Of a DNA stretch of 64,000 bases, positions 49,684 through 58,569 are shown in pieces. Position numbers and translations under genes: made by a program. The stretch's first letter is position 1. Each line of letters starts with the position of its first letter. Under the pieces are notes generated by a model. The model was not told the DNA's origin and did not search any database. It saw nothing but the letters and a program-made list of their open reading frames with translations. Source of the DNA: Candidatus Altimarinota bacterium (GTDB lineage Bacteria; Patescibacteriota; Gracilibacteria; BD1-5; UBA6164); the NCBI GenBank assembly GCA_013350285.1, contig JAAXWG010000002.1:124001-188000 (forward strand), in the 5' to 3' direction.

Positions 49684-49711
49684 TTGACTTTTTATTTTTT
49701 ATATTTATTAT
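49684..49711 (+). promoter_or_regulatory. Promoter of the 393-aa gene
   Basis: TTGACT at 49684-49689, a 16-bp spacer and TATTAT at 49706-49711, 36 bp before the ATG. Confidence 0.5.
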
Positions 49712-49747
49712 AAATAAATATTTCCTTAGATATTTTTGAAATTAAAA

Positions 49748-50929
49748 ATGTTTGATATACCAAATTGATTAACTCTCTGAAATTATTGAAAAAAAGTCTT
49801 TTCATCAATAGAAGAATATTGATGAAAATTATGATTACTCTATCTCATAGCAGAAAATCAAGGTATAGTTCAAAAATTACGAGATAAATGAATTATAATA
49901 TCAAAAAATTCAAATCCAATACTCATATCAAATAAAACAAATATTAGTGAAAGAGAATATAGAAATGTTGAAGAACAAGCTAATAGAATAATAAAAAAAG
50001 GAGAAAAAAAATTACTCCTCAGAGTAAGTGCTCCTTGAGATTTTAGAAGTTTTGTAGATATATTTCCAACAGAAACGATAGAAAAAATAAACATGGATAA
50101 TATAAATAAAACTCTCCACAAGATAAGAGAAAAAATCGGTTTTATAAAAGAAAATATATTAGTATATGCAAATTGAACTTGAGTCCCTTACAGAGAGGAA
50201 GATTTATCTTATTGAGTTGTTACAAAAATAGATGTTCCTATTTTAACAGTTACAGAAAATCCTAATACTGATGATATATTTATTGATAAATCTAGAGATT
50301 ATTGAAATTATAAAGATATAAAAGGAGAAACTGATTCTTGAGTAAATTCATCACAAAACTGAATAAAAGCAAGAAAGATATTAGAAATTTTAAGGGAAGA
50401 AAAAATATTAGATAATTCTATTGCTTACCAGTTGGAATTGTGAGAATTGGATAATTGAAAATTAATATTATTTCAAATAAAGGAGTTTGCTAAGAAAAAT
50501 CCATTGACAATAGAATTAGAATGAAGAATTAAATCAATCATAAAAAGGATAATATCATGAGTTCCAGAGTGAAATTATTCATTACCTATCATATACTGAG
50601 GAATTTCTCTTCATTGATTTTGACTTTGTGATAAATATAAGTGAAGTGAAAAAGATATTTGTTTGGCATTATGAAATAACTCGTGTAAATTATCATCATT
50701 AGATTATTCTTCAAAACCAGTATGATTTATTCATTGAGATGCACACCAGTGAGTTTTTAATCACAATTCTTTTAGGATGACTCAAGCAGTTGTTCAGAGG
50801 TGATGAATAGCTTTATTATGAAATGAAATTAATAATTATAGAAATTACCTTTGATTTGACAAAGAATGAACTAGATTAAATGTTTATTTTTATGATTGAG
50901 AATTAAAAGTATCAATTTGACAGGGGTAG
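49748..50929 (+). CDS. Unknown protein with remote likeness to PEP-utilising (ATP-grasp) enzymes
   Basis: This 393-aa protein is extremely UGA-rich: by my count about 34 glycines are UGA and about 6 are GGN. Three segments loosely follow pyruvate-phosphate dikinase/PEP synthase: LLLRVSAPGDFRSFVDIFPT near residues 98-117 (family V-R-S-S-A-x-x-E-D...S-F-A-G), YQLELGELDNGKLILFQI near residue 230 (acidic ATP-grasp strand), and HNSFRMTQAVVQRGGIALLG near 347-366 (family phosphohistidine loop T-S-H-A-A-I-V-A-R). The catalytic His is not clearly placed, so activity is doubtful. Codon 45 is CGA in K-L-x-D-K-G. Its own promoter is visible, and a hypothetical gene follows after 29 bp. Confidence 0.5.
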
Positions 50930-50958
50930 TAAACTTTAAAAGACATCCTAAAAAATTT

Positions 50959-51477
50959 ATGGAGAAAATAAATTATAAAATAGAAGGAATAGAAATAAGT
51001 CTTGAAGAATTATGTGAAGAAATTTGAGATTTATTTTATGATGACTTAGCTCTATTTTTATCGGATTTATCAGAAGAATGTAAGAATAAAAAAATTTGAG
51101 GATGTTTAAAAAATGCTTCCACATACATAGAAGATGCTTGGGATATTTGTGAAAAACACACTCTAAAAGGAGATATAAATTCAAAACATACTTCAAAAAT
51201 AAAATCCATAAACTTAGATAATCAAGAATTAGCTAAAAAAATATGAAATCTAGATAAAAAAGAACTAAGAATTTTTCTTATTTTTTTGTCTCTCAAGATT
51301 TCTAGAGATAGTTATGCAGATAAAATGAGAGGAAGAGAGAATTTATCAAATTCTCTAAAATGATGTGCATCATCATTGTTGGAAGCATACGAGATTTTGG
51401 AGAATGAAAAAGAAAAAAGTTCTAATATAAAAAATAGTATTGAAATAAAAATAAATAATTTACTTTGACTCCACTAA
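50959..51477 (+). CDS. Hypothetical helical protein
   Basis: This 172-aa, mostly helical and acidic protein has four cysteines in its first 90 residues (LCEE, ECKN, GCLK, ICEK) and no signal or membrane segment. In-frame UGA codons encode several glycines (by eye about six). It lies 29 bp after the 393-aa gene without an obvious own promoter and is followed by a terminator, so the two form a likely two-gene operon. I do not recognise the family. Confidence 0.6.
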
Positions 51478-51506
51478 AAAACTCCCTCAAATTTGAAGGA
51501 GTTTTT
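51477..51506. terminator. Bidirectional intrinsic terminator
   Basis: The inverted repeat AAAACTCC...GGAGTTTT with an inner TCAAATTTGA palindrome lies between the convergent 172-aa gene and lexA. Confidence 0.8.
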
Positions 51507-51521
51507 TGGATAAATATCTTT

Positions 51522-52154
51522 CTATTCAAAATTAAATACATCAACTACTTTTCCATTTACTATTATATTATCATCAGGAGCCATAACAATTGGTTTATGG
51601 TATTCATCTTTTGATTCTGGAAGAAGATAAATATTTTGACTATCTTTTTTAAATTTCTTTACTGTTGCTGATCTATCAACTATAAAAAGAAAAGCATCTT
51701 TATTATTGAGACTTACTTCATCTTTTTTAATAAGTACATAGCTTCCATTTTCTATAAATTTCCCATTTACTTTAAAATTATTCATACTTGTTCCCTCTAT
51801 CTTTACGATAAAATATTTTTTCCCATCTCCTTGAATTAATTTTTTTGAAACAGGAAATACTCATAAATCTGTTTGTTCAGCTTCTACAAGGGGTCTTCCA
51901 GCATTTGCAAAACCAAAAATTGGTATATGCATTGTTGTCTGAAACCCTACTGAGTTCCCAAGTTTAATACTTCTGTGTCCATCCCCTCTTGTAATAAATC
52001 CTTTTCTTTCAAGAGCTTCAAGATACTGAACAACTCCCCTTTTTGATTTTTGTTCAGTAATAATTTGTAATTCATCAAGAGTTGGAGCTCTCCCATGTTT
52101 CATAATATACTCATAGAGTATATCAAATACTTTTTGTTGTTTTTCGCTTAGCAT
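51522..52154 (-). CDS. lexA: LexA-like SOS repressor (S24 self-cleaving)
   Basis: This 210-aa protein has the LexA layout: an N-terminal winged helix (MLSEKQQKVFDILYEYIMKHGRAPTLDELQ) and a C-terminal S24 peptidase. The cleavage site is probably the A-G of FGFANAGRPL near residues 79-88. The catalytic Ser lies in EGTSMNNF near residue 122 (Gly from GGA or UGA) and the Lys in SATVKKF near 162. RecA-stimulated self-cleavage would derepress DNA repair genes. A palindromic A/T block around the start codon and at 52190-52210 could be the operator. Confidence 0.9.
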
Positions 52155-52293
52155 AATATATTATGTTAAAAAATAAATACTCATAATACCATTATATATA
52201 CTATATATAGAAGTCAAGAAATTTTTTATTTTTTTTGAAAAAAGTTATTTTTTCTCTATAATTAGCTCAATTTTATCTATAAAAACAATAAAA

Positions 52294-52479
52294 ATGAAAG
52301 ATTGTAATGGAAATATTCTCAATAATGGAGATACAGTAATCGCAATAAAAGATTTAAAATGAAAATGAGTAAATATAAAAAGAGGTGATAAGTTTAAAAA
52401 TATTCGTCTCACTGATGAAGATGGAGTTATAGAAAGTGGCAAACTTGTACTAAAAACAGAATTTTTTAAGAAAGCATAG
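52294..52479 (+). CDS. PhnA/YjdM-like C-terminal domain protein
   Basis: This 61-aa protein matches the C-terminal half of PhnA/YjdM (alkylphosphonate utilisation operon protein, function unclear): MKDCNGNILNNGDTVIAIKDLKGKG, an I-K-R-G-D-K-F-K-N-I-R-L block and a final V-L-K-T-E-F-F-K-K. The N-terminal zinc ribbon of full PhnA is absent, as in several short homologues. Two glycines are UGA. It is divergent from lexA, sharing a 139-bp spacer, so SOS control is possible but not shown. Confidence 0.75.
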
Positions 52480-52492
52480 TTTTTGAAGATAA

Positions 52493-53740
52493 CTAAATTT
52501 TAAAAATTTTCTCTATTTCATCCATAATTCTTATAGTTTCTTTTAGGCACAAAATTATTTTGGAATAATGTAAGATATCTTCATAATTAAGATTTCTTCC
52601 TTTTCTATCTTTGAGCCATTTTTGAGCTGGTTGGTATCATCAAATATAAAATTCCCAAACGGTCGCTGGAACTCAAGAAAAATATTGAATATCATTTATA
52701 TAGATACTTCCAAGTCCGGACTCTATGGAGTCTGGACTTTCTTTATACCCCACTTTTTCTACGAGATTATCTCCATCTATTTCATATTTTGTGATGAAAT
52801 TTTTTGGAATAAGATTTTCATTTTCCATCAAATGATAACTTCTTAATTCTTCTCACAGATGAGACATTTCAAAAAATAAATCTTTACTGACATCAAAAGG
52901 AATTTTTGGAAAATCTATTTTTAAAAATTCTTTGTAAGTTTCTCTATAATTTTTTGAGTGCAAAACTGCATAGATATAATCAAAAAGATTTTCTGGGGAA
53001 AATGTTAGGATGATGGTAGGCATAACACTTGGGGCAGACATAAAGCCAACCCTTACATCTTCAGGCATAAGCATAAAGCTAGTCCTTACGGAGTCAGGGA
53101 TAAAATCTGCTCTTATACCTAGTTTTTCTTCTATTTTAGAAATAATTTCCATATTAAAATTTGGAGTTTTTATTTCTCATCATTCTGATGATATTTCAGA
53201 ATTATTTGAAAATAAATTTTCTTCTTTTTTTGTGTAAAGATAAAGAGGGAAAGCATATGATTCTGATGTTACATAATGTTTTCATACTATAAAAGCAGAA
53301 ACTAAACAATTAGAATATATATTTTTTGCAGTGCCTCAAATACATAAGACTGTGTTATCCTTTTCAAATATATTATCCATAATCCTTGACCTAGACCTTT
53401 GTAATAATTTCATGTCATATGTAGTATATTGAAAATCAAAAGGTCTATATGCAATATTCGTGCAAAGAAGTTCAGTTTTTTTTAGACTTACTAATTCACT
53501 ATCTTTTCATGTAACAATTCATATTGAATTTATTTTAAAAATCTCATTTATACTAAATCCTTCATTATATTTTTCTTGAGTTCAAAAATCTTTTGGCACA
53601 AAAAAGTAGTATGGTTCTGTTGGATTTAGTTCTTTCCAAGCTACATCTTCAAAATTTGTATTTGTTAGATTATCATATTTTTCTTGTCTTTTTCAAAAAG
53701 AGTCAAAATGGAAAACTTGAGCAAGTGATTTTTTGGGCAT
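52493..53740 (-). CDS. Type ISP restriction-modification protein, C-terminal specificity half
   Basis: This 415-aa protein corresponds to the C-terminal target-recognition part of single-chain Type ISP enzymes. It starts MPKKSLAQVFHFDSFGKRQEKY, which in full-length relatives is internal, directly after the methyltransferase domain. Other matches are YTTYDMKLLQRSRSRIMDNI, FSPENLFDYIYAVLHSKNYRE near 265 and the end GYQPAQKWLKDRKGRNLNYEDILHY near 365. The methyltransferase half lies 1.45 kb upstream as a separate gene. Residues about 210-245 come from GC-richer REP-like repeats (53010-53110) inserted in frame, and a hairpin repeat at 52712-52739 lies in frame near residue 340. Confidence 0.75.
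52712..52739. repeat. Hairpin repeat inside the specificity gene
   Basis: AAGTCCGGACTC, loop TATG, GAGTCTGGACTT: a 12-bp stem with one G-T pair, GC-richer than its surroundings and read in frame by the coding gene. Confidence 0.7.
53010..53110. repeat. REP-like repeat block inside the specificity gene
   Basis: On the minus strand two related units occur, TTATCCCTGACTCCGTAAGG and TTATGCCTGAAGATGTAAGG, each followed by an A/G-C/T-x-x-GCTTTATG segment, then part of a third. They are G/C-rich and palindromic in parts, and are translated in frame. Confidence 0.6.
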
Positions 53741-53760
53741 AGGTTAATTATTGTTATTTT

Positions 53761-54426
53761 TTATAAATTTTCTTTAGCTTTTTTATATTCTTCAAATTTT
53801 TCTTTTTGTTCAGCTATATAGTCTTTTTTATTCTGAGTTATTAAGCTAGCATTTAAAAATCAAGTTGAAATCTTATTTAAACTTTTTTCTATTGATTTTA
53901 AATGCTTTTCTATTTTATATATAGGTTCATCTTGTGGTAAAAATGTGTCTTCAAAAGAAGATAAATCCAATAAAAAGCTATCTTTTATCAAATCTCAGTA
54001 TTTATCAGTATATTCACATAAAATATTTATTTTCCATTTTATTTTTTCTTCATAATTAGTAGATAATATAGTAAAAGTATTCACTATTTCTCAATTAACT
54101 GGTAAAAAAGAAATTCAATTTTTAAAAAATCATAAGTTTTTTAGAGTATATCTGTCATTATTATCTAACAAGTTAAAATCTTTATCTGAAGATAATTTTA
54201 TACTATGAGCTCAAGAATATCAAATATTTTTAATTACAAGTTCTAACATATTTCACCGACTTTTTTCTCTTCTTAAAAAAACTTCAATGTAAGGTTTTTC
54301 TTGCATTTTCCTAGTTTTTCTAGTTTCCAAAATTAACCATCAAGTAAATATCATATAAATAACTGTAGCTCCTGCTGTTATTATATTTGAATAATTCTGA
54401 TTTAAATTTTTTAATAATTCTTCCAT
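53761..54426 (-). CDS. Membrane-anchored hypothetical protein
   Basis: This 221-aa protein has one N-terminal membrane segment (about residues 15-33, NIITAGATVIYMIFTGWLIL) followed by a cytoplasmic beta-rich domain (LELVIKNIGYSGAHSIKL near residue 62) and a C-terminal coiled coil (KIEKHLKSIEKSLNKI, then QKEKFEEYKKAKENL). The pattern of one membrane helix, N-x-G-x-x-x-A strand and coiled coil is common in short genes next to restriction or phage loci. Codon 57 is CGG. It lies within the segment separating the two halves of the Type ISP gene, 9 bp downstream of the RAYT stop. Confidence 0.65.
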
Positions 54427-54435
54427 ATTTTTTAA

Positions 54436-55176
54436 TTAAAAATTAAATATTTTTTTATATAGTTTATCTTCTATCCATTTTCTGGGATTATTTTCTATAT
54501 ATTCTACTATTTTGAGATATGATTTCTCATTTCTGATGATATGTTCATAATAATTTGTATGCCATAATTTTCAAGGAAATGTTTGCCAATTATTTTTTTT
54601 TACATTCTCTATATATTTATTTGTGCTAATTGATTTAAATCATCCGATTATATTTCATAAATTTGGATTATTTGGGCAACCACAAGGGATTGCCTCGTAC
54701 GGATGCCCCTCGTGGGTATCCTTTGCCTCTGGAATTGGGCAACCACAAGGGATTGCCCTGTACGGATGCCCCTTGTGGGTATCCTCTATCTCTGGAATCG
54801 GGCAACCACAAGGGATTGCCCCTACGATATTTTCATCATTATTTTCATCATTCCCGTACGGATGCCCTTTATGGGTATCCCTATTATGCCCCTCATTATT
54901 CCCATTATCTATTATTTCTATAATTCAATGGAAATGATTTGGCATCACCACATAATTATGCAATTTTATATTTTGAAATCGCTCTTCCAATTCCAACCAA
55001 CACTCTTCTATCATTTTACCAGAATCATATAAAATCATTTCGTCATCTTTTATTTCTCCGAGCAAATTCAACCCATTTTTTATACAAATCGTTATAAAAT
55101 ATAATCATTCATTTGAATAATCATAATTTTTTAATCTCAATGATTTTCTTTTATGTATGTATGGATTATAAATCAT
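54436..55176 (-). CDS. REP-associated tyrosine transposase (RAYT, Y1/HUH family)
   Basis: This 246-aa protein has the RAYT signature: N-Y-D-Y-S-N-E-G-L-Y-F-I-T-I-C near the N-terminus (Gly UGA), the HUH-type VVMPNHFHGIIEI near residues 76-88 with the two metal-binding histidines, and the end IIRNEKSYLKIVEYIENNPRKW near 212-233. These enzymes nick single-stranded REP hairpins and copy them around genomes. Between the HUH motif and the F-K-S-I-S-T-N-K-Y-I block lies an expansion of about 80 residues read from three 63-bp tandem repeats (G-A-I-P-C-G-C-P-I-P-E and T-H-K-G-H-P-Y-x units). Confidence 0.88.
54674..54862. repeat. Tandem 63-bp REP-like repeats within the RAYT gene
   Basis: Three copies of GGGCAACCACAAGGGATTGC start at 54674, 54737 and 54800, a period of exactly 63 bp (21 codons), each followed by a second hairpin GGATGCCC...GGGTATCC. 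A partial fourth hairpin lies near 54855. The units are GC-rich and form two stem-loops each. Confidence 0.85.
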
Positions 55177-55193
55177 ATTTTTAGAAAAAATTA

Positions 55194-57074
55194 CTAATTT
55201 TTCTTTTTAATAGCGAAGATAATTGACACTCAAGCCATTATATCAAATACATTTTGATCAATATCTCCGTTTGGACAAGTTTCTTTTTTACGAGCATTTC
55301 CGTGTAAATCGTAGATATAAATTTTATCAAAAGTTTCAAGTAAATGTTTTCTCATCTGTCTATGAGTAATTCCATCAAGATAACTATTATTTGTGATAAA
55401 AGCCAAAATTCATTCTCCATTTTTCTCTATATATTGTTCTCCATATCTTATAAATTTTATATAATCATCTGATAATGGTTGAATATTTCTTTCATTCAAA
55501 TCTTTTTTATAATCTTTGAGTAAATCCAAAATCCAAGTTCATTTATTTTGTGATGAAACTGAATACGGCGGATTTCAAATAATGGTCATTATTGGGATAT
55601 TTTTCTTGATATAATTTGCTTCATTTGATTCTGCTGAAAGCCAACTTGCAAAAATAGTTCCAGTATCTTCGTGCTGTTCTTCAAGAGAGTTTGTGAGATA
55701 GATTCCAAGCCTATCTTGGTTTTCATTTTTATATCCTGTTTCTTGCAAAGTTAAATCAAGTTTTAGGTGAGCCATAGCATAACTTGCCATCATTATTTCA
55801 AATCCATGAAGTCTTGGAAGGAGGTTTTCATCTACATAACTTTTCCAAATTCCTGTCATTCATTCAAATCTGGTAGTGTAAATATATTTGATTATGTCAT
55901 TAAGAAAAGTTCCTGTTCAAGTTGCTGGATCCAATATCTGTACTTTATGAACTTCTCTTTTTCTTTTTTGCATTTTTCATTTCACAACTTGCAAATCCTC
56001 TTCCAGAGTAATTTTTGAAGTGTCTGCTATTCAATCAGCTAAATTAAAATCATTTTTCAAAATATAATCAACTCCTCTAATCATAAAATTCACAACTGGT
56101 TCTGGAGTATAATAAACTCATTTTGATTTTCTCAATTTTGCATCATAACTTGCAAGAAAATCTTCATAAAAATGAATTATTGGATCATTTCTTGAAGTTG
56201 TTTTTCCATATCAGTCAAGCAATTTTTTAACATCACAAGCCAAAAAAATCTCAACTAAGTCATCAACTATCCAAACAATTCTTGAATCTAAATCATCTCT
56301 CAAACTTTGAAAAAATTTCTTTAAAAAAGGATTTGATTTTGGTAGAAGTTTTGCTGCTTCATCTCTATCAAAAGTAGGTAAAGTTGGGTCGTGCAAACGA
56401 GCAGTAAATAATCCATAAGTTATAGTTTGTGCATAAATATCAGCAAAACTTGTTTCATCTAAATCGTGAACAAGTATTTTTTTAAATATTTCAAATTGAG
56501 AATGTATTTCTGTTTGTATATCCTTATTATTTACAAGTGCCATATAAATAACTCTTTTTATCATACGAGCCTTTCAAGCCATTATTTCACTCAATTTTTT
56601 TGAAGAAGTAATCGTTTGAGTTTTGAAGCTTAAAAAATTAACGAGAAGCATTTCTAATTTTTCAAAATTTTCTTGTTTGGGAACTATTTTATTATTTTGT
56701 ATTTCACCTATTTTTACGGATTCTACGAGGATTTTATTTCTATAAAATCTAAATTCTAAATTATCAGTGTGGATAAAATTATAGCCGAGTTCTCCATCAA
56801 AGTATTTTTTTATTTGTTCTTGATTTTTTTTATCATCCAAAATACTGGGAACAATATCTTTTGCTTCAATATAGCCTCTTGGGATATTTTTTTTATCTGT
56901 GATAATAAAATCTGGAGCTCCACATTTTTCTCTTGCTGGTTCATTTGTAGCAAGAATATTTTCATTTATTATCTCAAGCAGATTTTTGAGTGCTGGTCTG
57001 TAGCTATGTTCTCTTGCTCTTCATGAGTTAAACTCTTTTATTATATTTTCCAAATAGGTTCAAACAAAGCTCAT
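55194..57074 (-). CDS. Type ISP restriction-modification protein, nuclease and methyltransferase half
   Basis: This 626-aa protein is the N-terminal part of a Type ISP/Eco57I-like enzyme. It starts with the usual TEhSyRP-like segment (EHSYRPALKNLLEII near residue 23) and a PD-(D/E)xK nuclease core (GAPDFIITDK...GYIEAKDI near residues 52-70), then the N6-adenine methyltransferase: motif I LDPATGTGTFL near residue 358 and motif IV GNPPYS near 490. It ends KKKN-TAG shortly after DLHGNARKKET...VFDIMAGVSIIFAI, exactly where intact proteins continue into the target-recognition part now found at 52493-53740. The helicase/translocase motor of longer Type ISP enzymes is reduced or absent here. Confidence 0.8.
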
Positions 57075-57150
57075 TTATACAAATTATTTTTTAAAATATT
57101 TAACAAGAAATATAATAAATTTATCTAAAAAGTCCAACAATTAAATTTAC

Positions 57151-57182
57151 AAAAATCTCCCTCAAAATTGAGGGAGATTTTT
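57151..57182 (-). terminator. Intrinsic terminator of tRNA-Cys
   Basis: A 15-bp near-perfect stem AAAAATCTCCCTCAA/TTGAGGGAGATTTTT lies 11 bp past the tRNA 3' end on the minus strand. Confidence 0.8.
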
Positions 57183-57192
57183 CTTTTTTCTT

Positions 57193-57266
57193 TGGAGGCA
57201 CCGAGCGGAATTGAACCGCTGTACAAGGTGTTGCAGACCTCTGCATGACCACTCTGCCACGGCGCC
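57193..57266 (-). tRNA. tRNA-Cys(GCA)
   Basis: A standard cloverleaf on the minus strand with acceptor GGCGCCG, anticodon GCA in a TTGCAGA-type loop context, T-arm GCGGTTCAATTCCGC, discriminator U and encoded CCA. G1-C72 with U73 is the tRNA-Cys identity. Unlike the CCG tRNA, its D-loop and T-loop are canonical. Confidence 0.93.
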
Positions 57267-57278
57267 AAAAATTATATC

Positions 57279-57827
57279 TTACTCACATTTAAAAGACTTT
57301 ATTATATCTTCGTATCGTGAGGCCTCAGTTATATTCATAGGGAGGGCTATTGTCAAGAAAAAAGATTTTTTTCCATCACAGATATGAGCAGATTGCAAAA
57401 ATCTTAGTTTTGGAGTCCTATCATTGTATCTTGCATCAAAAATATACAAGATAGAATTATCTTTATCAGCAAAAGTAATTTCTTTTTTTTCTACTTCTTC
57501 ATATTCACTATATTGTTCTGTTGCTCAAATATTATTGAGAGTAGAAAACTCTTTTGAGCTTGTTTCATAGTTGAGTTCATCTTTTAAAATAAGGAGATTA
57601 TTTGAAAAACCATTTTGAAACTCACTAGAAGCAAGAGCCAAAGCGATATCTCATGAGCTTGGTTTTGGAAGAGCTGTTTTATCTTGAGTCAGATCAACCC
57701 AATTTGTCGGTATACTGAGAGAAAAACCTTCTCATTCATATTTTACGAGAGAAGTACTTGTCGTAGTTTTTGTGCCACAAGAACTAAGAAATATCAAAAA
57801 TACTAAAACGAATATTATTTTTTTCAC
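57279..57827 (-). CDS. Putative lipoprotein (182 aa)
   Basis: The protein begins with a short basic signal and hydrophobic core ending in the lipobox L-S-S-C-G (Cys near residue 17), so it is probably lipidated and exported. The mature part, starting T-K-T-T-T-S-T-S, has FSLSIPTNWVDLTQDK, resembling PsbP/DUF1795-like or lipoprotein domains with a beta-sheet start (Y-E-G-E-G-F-S-L-S-I-P-x-x-W). The start is GTG at 57825-57827. Codon 171 is CGA in A-S-x-Y-E-D. It follows the 118-aa membrane protein gene by 6 bp, so the two are probably co-transcribed. Confidence 0.7.
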
Positions 57828-57833
57828 TTTTTC

Positions 57834-58190
57834 TTATCTTAATAAACTAAAAATTCCTCCTTTTATAAAAACAGGAAGAAGTAAAAATAAAAAAACTAAA
57901 ATAAATATTATAAATACGACATAAAATGCTCCTACTCAAAGCTTATTTGCAAAAAAAGACCTTGCTAAAAGAGAAAAATATAAAAAAAGAGAAAGCAAAA
58001 ATAAGCTGTAGCTTATACTTAAATAAGGAGCAAGTAAATCAGAATAAAAGCCAACTCAAATAAAAAAATAATGCAGAAAAAACAAAAGTACAAAAACAAT
58101 AAGTATTATTTTTGATGCTTTTAATCTCTTTTCTAAGAGTGTTTCTGTCTTTGCTTGAAAAAATTTATTTATTGTATTTTTTAGCAACAT
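57834..58190 (-). CDS. Small polytopic membrane protein (118 aa)
   Basis: This hydrophobic protein has three predicted membrane segments (about residues 28-48, 58-77 and 88-110) after a charged, helical N-terminus. Three glycines are UGA. No motif allows a function. It is divergent from gatC with a 63-bp spacer and lies directly upstream of the lipoprotein gene in one likely operon. Confidence 0.65.
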
Positions 58191-58253
58191 ATTTGATTTT
58201 TTTTTATTTAAAAATATATTTACAATTGTATTTAAAAATAAATATATTTAAAA

Positions 58254-58541
58254 ATGACTATAACACAAGACCAAATAAAAAAAATTGCAAAAAATCTTTG
58301 TAAACTCCCAGCAGAAGAAGTAAAAATTATAAATGATATTGGGGAAATTCTTAATTATGTAGACCTTTTAAATGAAGTTGATACAAATTGAGTAGAGCCA
58401 ACTATATCCGTAGTAAAAAAAGACAATGTATTGAGAAAAGATGAACAAACACAAAAACAAGCAAGTCCTGAAGAGCTTCTTGCATGTTCTCCTCAAAAAG
58501 TTATTGCTGAACAAATAGCGATTGGGAATATTATGAAATAG
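58254..58541 (+). CDS. gatC: Aspartyl/glutamyl-tRNA amidotransferase subunit C
   Basis: This 95-aa protein is the small structural subunit of GatCAB, which converts mischarged Glu-tRNA-Gln and Asp-tRNA-Asn. It has the typical start I-T-x-x-x-I-x-K-I-A-x-L-x-x-L, the helical middle (INDIGEILNYVDLLNEVDTNGVEPT) and the end with P-E-E-L-L-A...K-V-I. Gly in TNGVEPT is UGA. gatA and gatB are not adjacent. The gene order gatC-recF is unusual; the recF start lies 28 bp downstream. Confidence 0.92.
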
Positions 58542-58569
58542 TTTTTTATAATTAAAGAAAAATAAGCAA

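Larger units (their letters stand above)
53741..55193 (-). mobile_element. RAYT-carrying segment interrupting a Type ISP gene
   Basis: This 1.45-kb segment lies between the methyltransferase half (ending 55194) and the specificity half (starting 53740) of a Type ISP gene and carries a Y1/RAYT transposase gene and a membrane-protein gene, all on the minus strand. No clear terminal inverted repeats or target duplication are visible by eye. RAYTs normally mobilise REP sequences rather than long segments, so how this piece arrived is open. Confidence 0.4.

Noticed and set aside
54674-54862. Regular 63-bp repeats looked at as a CRISPR array.
   Set aside because: The whole 63-bp unit is repeated without unique spacers, it is in frame within the RAYT gene, and no cas genes are nearby.
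53741-55193. An IS200/IS605 insertion sequence with TnpB.
   Set aside because: The transposase is of the RAYT subgroup and no tnpB-like gene or clear element ends are visible.
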